Assembly (NCBI RefSeq): GCF_048265165.1
Contig: NZ_JBLXCD010000001.1
Location: 496,001-560,000 of the forward strand
DNA length: 64,000 nucleotides
Source: Oceanospirillum sp048265165
GTDB taxonomy: Bacteria > Pseudomonadota > Gammaproteobacteria > Pseudomonadales > Halomonadaceae
Reading direction: 5' to 3'
The translations under genes and the position numbers were made by a program. The notes beneath the pieces were generated by a model, which was not told the DNA's origin, did not search any database, and saw nothing but the letters and a program-made list of their open reading frames with translations. This document shows, one piece after another, positions 8,300 to 15,679 of the stretch. Numbering within the stretch: the stretch's first letter is position 1; each line of letters starts with the position of its first letter.

Positions 8300-9559
8300 T
8301 CAGAGCAAGGTCAGCTTATTGACCAACACCCACGCCGTCTGTCCCTCTTTAAGTGCCATTTTCTGAATCTGCTGCCGTGTCAGACGCAGCAGCAGGTTCT
8401 GGGCAGGAAACAAGCCACCACGGGGCAATATACTTGCGGTAAAAACACCTGCCGACTCCGTCTCCGATTCTGAAGAGAGATCAAATGCTGAAGCCTGCAG
8501 ACTCACAAGAATACGATAGAAGCATCCCGTCTGATTGCCACTGGTTTGTTCCGCTTCAATACGATCAATCCGCACCGCCAACTGATTGTCACAGCTGACA
8601 GCGTCAAGGCGACGGTGTGACAACATCAGATCACGGGCATCGATACGAACCCGCAGCTCAGTTCCAGCTTGGATACCATCTTGTTCCAGCGACTGAACCT
8701 GACCACAAACAGCAGAATCACAAGCTTTATCATCAGGGACCACATAAAGCTGTTGAGAGCTTCCCTTCAGCCTCAGGGCAAACAGGGACCGGTCGCTGCA
8801 GCAATCAACCGCAAGGGAACCGGTATCAGGGGTAACAATCCCGTCCAGCAAGTTGGGGATCATTTCTCCCGTCATACCCGGCAACTCAGTACGGCGCAAC
8901 AGCTCTGTAATGCCTCCTCTCGCCACGATTCTCCCCGCCTCCATTAGCAACATCTGATCACCTAAGGCGATCGCTTCCTCAACCGAGTGGGTCACATAGA
9001 TCACGGGAATAGCAAACCGGCTGCGAAGTCGATTCAGGTAGAATAAAACCTCCCCCTTAGCCGTACTATCCAGCGCAGCCAAAGGTTCATCCATTAAAAG
9101 CAGATCAGGACTGGTCAGCAAGGCCGCCGCAATAGCAACCCGCTGGCGCTCGCCCCCGGAGAGTTCAGCCGGATAGCGTCCAAGCAGAGATTCCAGTTGC
9201 AGCAGTTCAATCAGTTCATCAGGTGATATCTGCCGCTGACCTGCCGGGACCCGCTGATAACCAAACAGAAGATTGGCGCGAACATTCAAGTGAGGGAAAA
9301 GGCTTGCTTCCTGAAACACATAGCCAAGAGACCTTTGATGCACCGGTCGGGTATCCCGGCCATTCAGCCAGGACTGACCGTTGACACAAACCTGCCCGAC
9401 CGCATCAGGCTCCAGTCCGGCTATCGCCCTGAGCAGGCTTGTTTTTCCACAGCCGGAGCGGCCAAATAAAATAGTTACGCCACCGCCACCGGGCAGTTCA
9501 AAATCGGCACTCAGGCTGAACTCCGCCCGTTGAAGATGGATTCTGCAGAATATCGTCAT
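8300..9559 (-). CDS. modC: Molybdate ABC transporter ATP-binding protein
   Basis: ATPase of the molybdate importer, 419 residues, longer than the usual 350 or so. The ABC domain has Walker A GRSGCGKTS at residues 33-41, signature LSGGERQR and Walker B LLMDEP. The C-terminal half holds a TOBE/Mop-type molybdate-sensing domain (VRIDARDLML and a C-terminal LRLTRQQI...VLVNKLTL block) with extra residues before and inside it. It starts 6 bp after modB. It converges on nasA with almost no gap and no visible terminator, so the two messages may overlap. Confidence 0.92.
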   Translation of the reverse strand: MTIFCRIHLQRAEFSLSADFELPGGGGVTILFGRSGCGKTSLLRAIAGLEPDAVGQVCVNGQSWLNGRDTRPVHQRSLGYVFQEASLFPHLNVRANLLFGYQRVPAGQRQISPDELIELLQLESLLGRYPAELSGGERQRVAIAAALLTSPDLLLMDEPLAALDSTAKGEVLFYLNRLRSRFAIPVIYVTHSVEEAIALGDQMLLMEAGRIVARGGITELLRRTELPGMTGEMIPNLLDGIVTPDTGSLAVDCCSDRSLFALRLKGSSQQLYVVPDDKACDSAVCGQVQSLEQDGIQAGTELRVRIDARDLMLSHRRLDAVSCDNQLAVRIDRIEAEQTSGNQTGCFYRILVSLQASAFDLSSESETESAGVFTASILPRGGLFPAQNLLLRLTRQQIQKMALKEGQTAWVLVNKLTLL

Positions 9560-9565
9560 GCTAAG

Positions 9566-10267
9566 TTATCCTGCCGCCAAAGGAGGCGCGCGACGATTCA
9601 GCGCAAAGATGGCCAGTAACAGCAGTAGCGATAGCAGAATCAGTACCAGGGACAGAGTGTGAGCAGCCGCATAATTCATCGACTCCACATGATCATAAAT
9701 GACAATAGAAGCGACCTGGGTGCTGCCGGGAATATTGCCCCCAATCATCAGAATCATGCCAAACTCACCCAGCGTATGCGCAAAAGAGAGCACACCAGCG
9801 GTTAGAATCCCACGGCGAGACAGAGGCAGCGCCACATGCCGGAAACGATCCATCCGGCTGGCCCCCAGGGTTGCCGCCAGTTCAAGCAGACGACCTCCGG
9901 CACTGGCAAAGGCATTCTGCATTGGCTGCACCACAAAGGGTAGTGAGAAGATCATTGATGCCAGTACCATACCGCTAAAGCTGAACGCCAGGTGCCCAAT
10001 TCCCCATTGCTCCAGAACCCGCCCCAACCAACCCTCCGGCCCTAAAAACATCAGCAGATAAAAGCCCATCACCGTCGGTGGTAAAACCATCGGCAACGTG
10101 ACAAGGGCTTCAACCAGAACCTTAAGCGGCGAACGGCTGTGGGCCAGCCACCAGGCCAAAGGTGCCGATAACACCAATAACAGCCCGGTACTGATCACCG
10201 CAAGCTTAATGGTTAGCCATAGCGCATTCAGATCCTGTGGACTCAACACCATAGCGTTCAGCCCCAT
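9566..10267 (-). CDS. modB: Molybdate ABC transporter permease
   Basis: Inner membrane permease of the molybdate importer, 233 residues, with five to six hydrophobic helices and the binding-protein-dependent transport fold. Family landmarks are the start LTIKLAVIST, PLVLPP-like VTLPMVLPPTVMGFYLL, and the EAA loop AATLGASRMDRFRHVALPL. An in-frame GTG at 10276 overlaps the GGAGG ribosome site, so ATG 10267 behind GGAGGTGTTTGCC is chosen. Second gene of modA-modB-modC. Confidence 0.92.
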   Translation of the reverse strand: MGLNAMVLSPQDLNALWLTIKLAVISTGLLLVLSAPLAWWLAHSRSPLKVLVEALVTLPMVLPPTVMGFYLLMFLGPEGWLGRVLEQWGIGHLAFSFSGMVLASMIFSLPFVVQPMQNAFASAGGRLLELAATLGASRMDRFRHVALPLSRRGILTAGVLSFAHTLGEFGMILMIGGNIPGSTQVASIVIYDHVESMNYAAAHTLSLVLILLSLLLLLAIFALNRRAPPLAAG

Positions 10268-10313
10268 GGCAAACACCTCCTCTTGGCACGGCGCGTTTCA
10301 GCAAAAAGCAGCA

Positions 10314-11174
10314 TTACCATACGGCCTTAGGAAAACCGCCCGCCAGCAACAGATCTTTCTGACCAACCTGATAGCCCGAAGCTGCGATTAGCGTCCGGGC
10401 CTGCTGGCTTTGCAGCCAACGCATAAAACGGAGTGCCGCTTGCGGCTGTCGACTTCGCGCCAGCACAACCCCCTGCTGAATAATCGGCGGGTAAAGCGAA
10501 GGATCGGGGACCCAAAGAGAGCCCTTACCCGAGATGAAAGGATGACGTGCCTGAGACAGGGCAATAAAACCCAGAGGTGCCGCCCCGGAGACCACCTGAA
10601 ACAGTGTCTGACGGACGTTACCGGTACGAATAAGCCGCTTTTGATCATCCAGCGTCCGCCAGAGACCCTGCTTACTCAGCAGTTGCTGAGCCGCCAGGCC
10701 ATAAGGGGCATTAACCGGATTGGGTAGCGACAGGTGCTGAAACGTCCCTGAGTGCAGCACAGCACCTTCGCGGTCCACCTGTAAAGGATCATCAGACCAG
10801 AGCGCCAGTAGCCCTCTGGCATAGGTAAAACGGGAACCAGGAAGAATAAAACCCTCCTCCTCCAGACGTTCGGGACGACTCTGATCCGCCGATAAAAACA
10901 GATCGTAAGGGGCACCATGACGGATCTGAGCATAAAGGCCACCACTGGAACCACTGATAATCATCAGGCGGTCACTCTGCTGATTGTGATAAACCGCCGC
11001 CAGCTGCTGAAGCGTACTGAGAAAATTCGCCGCAACCGCAACCCGAACCTCTTCGGCTTTGACCGGTGGGCTAAAAATCAGCAACAGGGTTATCAGAATA
11101 TAAAAGAGGTAACCGAGGCCATGAACACGATATTGCAGAGATCGAATACCTTGTTGAGCCAAAATACTGATCAT
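10314..11174 (-). CDS. modA: Molybdate ABC transporter substrate-binding protein
   Basis: Periplasmic molybdate/tungstate-binding protein, 286 residues. A signal segment covers about residues 18-40 (LFYILITLLLIFSPPVKA, cut after KAE region). The mature part begins VRVAVAANFLSTLQQLA and carries the anion-contact stretch SGSSGGLYAQI plus the downstream GAPYDLFLSAD block, all typical of ModA. It lies behind nirB-nirD on the same strand with a 126-bp gap, so it could be read from the nitrite reductase promoter, from its own promoter, or both. No ModE operator was recognised. Confidence 0.92.
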   Translation of the reverse strand: MISILAQQGIRSLQYRVHGLGYLFYILITLLLIFSPPVKAEEVRVAVAANFLSTLQQLAAVYHNQQSDRLMIISGSSGGLYAQIRHGAPYDLFLSADQSRPERLEEEGFILPGSRFTYARGLLALWSDDPLQVDREGAVLHSGTFQHLSLPNPVNAPYGLAAQQLLSKQGLWRTLDDQKRLIRTGNVRQTLFQVVSGAAPLGFIALSQARHPFISGKGSLWVPDPSLYPPIIQQGVVLARSRQPQAALRFMRWLQSQQARTLIAASGYQVGQKDLLLAGGFPKAVW

Positions 11175-11226
11175 GATGGACCTCTCTCAATGGAACAGGG
11201 TTGATCTTGTTACCGATGATCAGAAA

Positions 11227-11252
11227 AGCCGGATCTTTGATCGATACCGGCT
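11227..11252 (-). terminator. Weak hairpin between nirD and modA
   Basis: Read on the minus strand, AGCCGG (11252-11247) pairs with CCGGCT (11232-11227) around a 14-nt loop that itself contains GATC-AAA-GATC, followed by TTTTC. It may be a partial terminator separating nirBD from modABC. The T run is short, so read-through is likely. Confidence 0.45.
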
Positions 11253-11300
11253 CTTGCGGATTATTGCGGGTTATTCTGTTACTAGCAGATGTTATCCCAT

Positions 11301-11663
11301 CTAAACCTTAAGCCGGACCTCACCTTGCTCAATCTTTGCGACCCAAGTTTTCAGACTGATATTATTATCCTCCAGGCAAACACCATCACTTAAACGGTAA
11401 TGATGCTTATAAAGCGGTGTCGCCAAAAAAGGCTCGCCATGGCGGTCTCCAATTAGCCCTCTGGCGTTGAGAAAGGTATCACTGAGGGGGTCATAGTTTT
11501 CTACCGCATAAACTCTATTCATGGCCGGCAACCAAAACAGAGCAACCTGTATCGCATTGGTGCCACAGGGTGATGGCAGCAAAGCAGCCACTCCGGAGTT
11601 AGCGACCAGGTCGCCCGTCTTACAAAGCGTTTGCCAAAGAGCACTATTATGAACCTTGATCAT
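11301..11663 (-). CDS. nirD: Nitrite reductase (NADH) small subunit
   Basis: Small subunit of cytoplasmic assimilatory nitrite reductase, 120 residues, with a Rieske-like beta fold that lacks the cluster ligands (no C-x-H or C-x2-H pairs), as is normal for NirD. The family block ENYDPLSDTFLNARGLIGDR and the following ATPLYKHHYRL are clear. Its ATG overlaps the nirB stop by 4 bp (ATGA), so the two are translationally coupled. Confidence 0.93.
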   Translation of the reverse strand: MIKVHNSALWQTLCKTGDLVANSGVAALLPSPCGTNAIQVALFWLPAMNRVYAVENYDPLSDTFLNARGLIGDRHGEPFLATPLYKHHYRLSDGVCLEDNNISLKTWVAKIEQGEVRLKV

Positions 11664-14281
11664 GATGCTACCTCCTCAACAGGAATTAACCGGGTTACTT
11701 TTTCTTCAGGACGGGCGGGGCGGATCTGCTGACGCTCCTCAACAAACTGAATATGAGGGTCCGCCACACCACTGTTCACAAACGGGCGGAAGCGTTTCAG
11801 TTTTTCCGGATTCTCCAGTGTGCTCTTCCATTCACACTGATAGCGATCCACCACGCGCTGCATATCAGCTTCTAGTGTCTCTGCAATGCCCAGGCTATCC
11901 TTCAGAACCACACTCTGCAGATAATCCAGGCCACCCTCCATGTTTTCCATCCAGCGCGCCGTACGCTGCAAACGATCCGCAGTATGCACATAGAACATCA
12001 TCAAACGATCAATAATACGAATCAGCTCATCATCGCTCAGATCAGTGGCAAACAGGTCTCCATGGCGAGGCTTCATCCCACCGTTACCGCAGGTATAAAG
12101 ATTCCAGCCATTTTCCGTCGCGATAACACCAAAGTCTTTACTCTGGGCCTCTGCACACTCCCGTGTACAGCCGGAGACCGCTAATTTGATTTTATGGGGC
12201 GCGCGCAGGCCTTTGTAGCGATCCTCCAGTAAAATCGCCATACCGACACTGTCCTGCACGCCATAACGGCACCAGGTACTACCAACACAGGATTTTACGG
12301 TGCGCAGGGACTTCCCGTAGGCATGACCGGTTTCAAAGCCTGCGTCCACCAGACGTTTCCAGATCGGGGGTAGCTGTTCCAGGCGGGCACCAAACAGATC
12401 CACCCGCTGACCACCGGTAATCTTGGTGTATAGATTAAAGTCACGGGCGACTTCGCCAATCACAATCAGTTTGTCCGGTGTGATCTCACCACCAGCAATA
12501 CGGGGAACCACAGAATAAGTACCATCTTTCTGCATGTTGGCCATAAAGGCGTCGTTGGTGTCCTGCAGACTGACGTGGGGGGATTCAAGAACATGCTCGT
12601 TCCAGACCGAAGCCAAGATGGAGCCCGCAGTCGGCTTACAGATCTCACATCCTAAACCTTTACCGTATTTTTCCAGCAACTCATCAAAGGTTTTGATACC
12701 GCCTACGCGGATCAGATGAAACAGTTCCTGACGGGTATAAGCGAAGTGTTCACAAAGATCGGTATTCACCTCGATGCCCTGGTTAGCAAGCTCGGCGTTT
12801 ACCACATCTTTCAGCAAGGCCGCACAACCGCCACAACCGGTACTGGCTTTGGTAGCGTCTTTGACTTCCGCTACCGAGCAGCAGCCGGAAGCCACGGCAT
12901 CGGTAATCTGACCTTTGGTCACATTGAGGCAGGAGCAGATGCTGGCGCTATCCGGCAAAGCATCTACACCCAACATCGGGGCAGCACCGGAGGATTCCGG
13001 CAGAATCAGCCCAGCGGGTTCCGCGGGTAGTTCGATACCGTTCAGGGCGTACTGCAGCAGGGTGTCATAACGGCTGTTGTCCCCGACGAGCACCGCACCA
13101 AGCAGTTCTTTCTTATTCTCAGAAACCACAATTTTACGGTATACCTGAGCATCTTCATCCTGATAACGGTAGGTTTTCGCCCCTGACGTGCGGGCATGGG
13201 CATCACCAATGGAGCCCACATCCACCCCCAGAAGCTTCAGCTTGGTGCTCATATCTGCACCGGTAAAGGTTGGCGCTTCCGGCGTCAACGTACCCGCAGG
13301 TACAACCTGATCCAACAGATGGTGAGCGGCGACCTTTGCCATCTGGTAGCCCGGTGCCACCAAACCGAAAATCTGGCCGCCCCAGAGCGCACACTCCCCA
13401 ATTGCCAGAATCGAAGGGTCGGAGGTCAGGCACTCTGAATTAATCTCGATACCGCCGCGCTCCCCCACCGTCAGACCGGAGCTTCGGGCCAGCTCATCCT
13501 GGGGACGAATACCGGCAGAGAAAACGATCAGATCCGTTTCCAGATGGGAGCCATCGGCAAAGTTCATGCGGTGGCGACACCCTTCACCAGCAACAATCTC
13601 TTGGGTCTGCATGCTGGTATGCACCTGAACCCCCAGATCGGTAATGCGCTGTTTCAGAGCGGCACCACCTTCATCATCCAGCTGAACCGGCATCAGACGA
13701 GGCGCAAACTCCACCACATGGGTTTCAAGGTCAAGTTCACGCAGGGCATTAGCCGCTTCAAGGCCCAACAGACCGCCGCCAATGACCACCCCTTTACGCC
13801 CGTCTCTGGCGTAATCCCGAATCTGATCCAGATCTTCCAGTGTCCGATAAACAAGGCAGGCATCACGATCTTTACCGGGAATGGGCGGTACAAACGGATA
13901 AGAACCCGTTGCCAGCACCAGAGCATCGTATGCGTAGTTACGGCCCTTATCTGTAGTCACTTTTTTGCCCGCCCGGTCGATGGTCATCACCTTCTCACCG
14001 GGATAAAAGTGAACGCCCTGCTCCTGATAGAATCCCGGCTCACACAGCGCCAGTGACTCGGCATCTTTACCGGTAAAATACTCGGAGAGATGAACACGGT
14101 CATAAGCACGATGGGGCTCTTCACCGAAAACACTGACGTCAAGGTTCTTAACGGCTAACGCCTGAGTCTGCTCCAGCAGAGACTCAACAAAATGGTGGCC
14201 CACCATGCCGTTACCCACCACAAGAACCTTAAAAGCCGCTTTCTTTGTCTGATCTGTCGTTGTATGCACTGTGTTAATCAT
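11660..14281 (-). CDS. nirB: Nitrite reductase (NADH) large subunit
   Basis: Cytoplasmic siroheme nitrite reductase reducing nitrite to ammonium with NADH, 873 residues. Domains in order: FAD and NAD binding (GNGMVG near the start, GGGLLG at about 165), BFD-type [2Fe-2S] domain (SICSCLNV ... TGCGGC, then GCEIC), and the sulfite/nitrite reductase half with siroheme-[4Fe-4S] ligands in KSCVGSTWCRYG and SGCTRECAEAQ. The open frame extends back to 14356 but that part runs through the leader terminator; ATG 14281 behind AAGGCGAG is the real start. Coupled to nirD. Confidence 0.95.
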   Translation of the reverse strand: MINTVHTTTDQTKKAAFKVLVVGNGMVGHHFVESLLEQTQALAVKNLDVSVFGEEPHRAYDRVHLSEYFTGKDAESLALCEPGFYQEQGVHFYPGEKVMTIDRAGKKVTTDKGRNYAYDALVLATGSYPFVPPIPGKDRDACLVYRTLEDLDQIRDYARDGRKGVVIGGGLLGLEAANALRELDLETHVVEFAPRLMPVQLDDEGGAALKQRITDLGVQVHTSMQTQEIVAGEGCRHRMNFADGSHLETDLIVFSAGIRPQDELARSSGLTVGERGGIEINSECLTSDPSILAIGECALWGGQIFGLVAPGYQMAKVAAHHLLDQVVPAGTLTPEAPTFTGADMSTKLKLLGVDVGSIGDAHARTSGAKTYRYQDEDAQVYRKIVVSENKKELLGAVLVGDNSRYDTLLQYALNGIELPAEPAGLILPESSGAAPMLGVDALPDSASICSCLNVTKGQITDAVASGCCSVAEVKDATKASTGCGGCAALLKDVVNAELANQGIEVNTDLCEHFAYTRQELFHLIRVGGIKTFDELLEKYGKGLGCEICKPTAGSILASVWNEHVLESPHVSLQDTNDAFMANMQKDGTYSVVPRIAGGEITPDKLIVIGEVARDFNLYTKITGGQRVDLFGARLEQLPPIWKRLVDAGFETGHAYGKSLRTVKSCVGSTWCRYGVQDSVGMAILLEDRYKGLRAPHKIKLAVSGCTRECAEAQSKDFGVIATENGWNLYTCGNGGMKPRHGDLFATDLSDDELIRIIDRLMMFYVHTADRLQRTARWMENMEGGLDYLQSVVLKDSLGIAETLEADMQRVVDRYQCEWKSTLENPEKLKRFRPFVNSGVADPHIQFVEERQQIRPARPEEKVTRLIPVEEVAS

Positions 14282-14332
14282 CACGTCTCGCCTTTTTTCG
14301 TGCTGCCAGGTCTGAAAAGCCAAACAGCAGGC

Positions 14333-14443
14333 AAAAAAAAAGCGCTCATCGACCACATGAAATCATGTGTGATGAACGCCTTTGTTCAATAAGGTAGATC
14401 CAGTTTTTATGCAGCCTGTTTCTGTTCAGCGAACTGCACAGAA
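14333..14443 (-). terminator. Leader attenuator of nirBD
   Basis: On the minus strand a first hairpin can form at 14443-14420 (TTCTGT with ACAGAA, or an inner GTTC/GAAC). The intrinsic terminator follows: AAAGGCGTTCATC (from 14383) pairs with GATGAGCGC, an inner CACATG/CATGTG stem extends it, and eight or more T end it near 14333. The outer stem almost repeats the leader stem of the nas reductase genes. nirB begins 52 nt after it. Confidence 0.8.
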
Positions 14444-14467
14444 GATCGGTTGCTTTGTCCTACCTAT

Positions 14468-14483
14468 TGCACGGCTTATACCA
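14468..14483 (-). promoter_or_regulatory. Sigma-54-like promoter of nirBD
   Basis: Read on the minus strand, TGGTATAAGCCGTGCA has GG-N10-GC spacing and the TGCA end block, but the middle departs from consensus more than the nrt and nas promoters do. Its position relative to the TGCACCA site and the leader terminator is the same as in those two units. Confidence 0.6.
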
Positions 14484-14560
14484 GATTTTTAAAAAAGCTT
14501 TAAAATCAGATGACTAGATCGTATTTTGAGGGTTTCAGCACCCCTCTGAGCCAGCGAAAC

Positions 14561-14577
14561 CGCCCCAGACTGGTGCA
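14561..14577 (-). promoter_or_regulatory. NtrC-like enhancer site upstream of nirB
   Basis: Minus-strand TGCACCA-GTC-TGGGGCG: the left half is perfect and the right half matches TGGTGCA at five of seven bases, the best dyad of the three. It ends 88 bp before the sigma-54-like promoter. Confidence 0.6.
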
Positions 14578-14608
14578 CAAGCGCACTATTCTGTCCCTAT
14601 TATACGTC

Positions 14609-15466
14609 TTAGACTTTGTAACGCCCCAGCAAAAACGCCCGCCAGTCATCATCCAGCGCCTGCATATTGCGGTGACGGCGGGATTCAAGGTGTCCCTGAC
14701 GGTCTTCCGGTGAGGCAAAAGGGCCGGTTTTGCACCAGTTGCAGTAGTGCTCAGATACCGGTTCTCCCACGGGATGCGTTGGCGGCGTGAGCTGTTCCAT
14801 CAGCTGCTGATCCGGGTGGGAAGCCACAGGCTTTACACTCCAGTAGTAAGTGGTTCCTTTCGTGCCTCGAATCTGTTTATCACGATCCACGTTACGAATC
14901 CGGTAACCCTCAAAAGCACTTTGCTGAAACGGGCACATGCCCAGCAGCTCAACCGGCTTGCCCTGATGCTCCAGCCCAAGATGAATACCGCATTCCAGAT
15001 CCCACTGGCTGTAGGGTTTCAGGTCTTTGGAGCTGATCAGCGCCAGCTGTGCTCCATCAGGGTCAAGAAAGAAGCTGAAGGCGTGTTGCAGATAGAGGCG
15101 CAGCAGACGGCGATTCAGCAGATTGGTGGTCAGGCCACCGGCCTGTTCAAACTCTGCTTTACTGGTAAAGGAAGGAATCAGGGGAAACTGAAAAATCAGC
15201 GCATCAAAGCGGCCTTTCAAACTCTCCGGCCAGGTATCACGGTTGATGATATCCAGACCAGTGGCCACCTCACTACCCTGCTGTTTCAGCTCAAAAAAAG
15301 CACAATCCTGATATTTGGCGAGCAGTTCTGCCTGCTGATCCAATACACTGGCGGTGACTAAGCCCAGACAACCAGCCGTCTGTGACTGCATCTGATTCAG
15401 TGACAATGAAAAAGAGAGATCGCCATCACCTACGGTGAGAATACGCCAGTTTGGATCGAGATACAT
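14609..15466 (-). CDS. BMT5-like (DUF2431) putative methyltransferase with C2H2-like zinc finger
   Basis: The N-terminal motif ILTVGDGDLSFSLSL is the signature of the DUF2431/BMT5-like Rossmann domain, known from yeast Bmt5, which makes m3U in 25S rRNA. About residues 5-215 form this domain, with an aspartate-rich FDALIFQFPLIPS stretch as expected. Near the C-terminus there is C-x2-C-x13-H-x5-H (CNWC ... GHLESRRH), resembling eukaryotic U1/matrin-type zinc fingers. ATG 15466 behind AAGGGC is chosen over an upstream GTG at 15520 without a ribosome site; 285 residues. RNA methylation is an inference; substrate unknown. Confidence 0.7.
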   Translation of the reverse strand: MYLDPNWRILTVGDGDLSFSLSLNQMQSQTAGCLGLVTASVLDQQAELLAKYQDCAFFELKQQGSEVATGLDIINRDTWPESLKGRFDALIFQFPLIPSFTSKAEFEQAGGLTTNLLNRRLLRLYLQHAFSFFLDPDGAQLALISSKDLKPYSQWDLECGIHLGLEHQGKPVELLGMCPFQQSAFEGYRIRNVDRDKQIRGTKGTTYYWSVKPVASHPDQQLMEQLTPPTHPVGEPVSEHYCNWCKTGPFASPEDRQGHLESRRHRNMQALDDDWRAFLLGRYKV

Positions 15467-15618
15467 GAAAAGCCCTTGCAGAACAGCCAAGGCATCCGGT
15501 AAAAATTGACAGCCGGACACCTGAAAAGAGCGGGATTCTATCAGTTATCAGGCAGCGATGGGATAAAAGCAGATATCACTGAGAGAAATATCCCTCTGCC
15601 AGTCGAACCAAAGTCATT

Positions 15619-15644
15619 AAAGGCAGGTTTTTAAGCCTGCCTTT
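15619..15644 (-). terminator. Hairpin after the RND operon
   Basis: AAAGGCAGG at 15619-15627 pairs perfectly with CCTGCCTTT at 15636-15644 around an 8-nt loop. It lies between the end of the RND pump gene and the next minus-strand gene. The T run behind it on the minus strand is only three bases, so it is a weak terminator candidate. Confidence 0.5.
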
Positions 15645-15679
15645 AGGTAGAAAGAACACCAGACCAGTCCTGTAAAGGG

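Noticed and set aside
14282..14356. N-terminal extension of the nirB frame
   Set aside because: It covers the leader terminator and poly-T tract; family members start at about MINTVH (14281).
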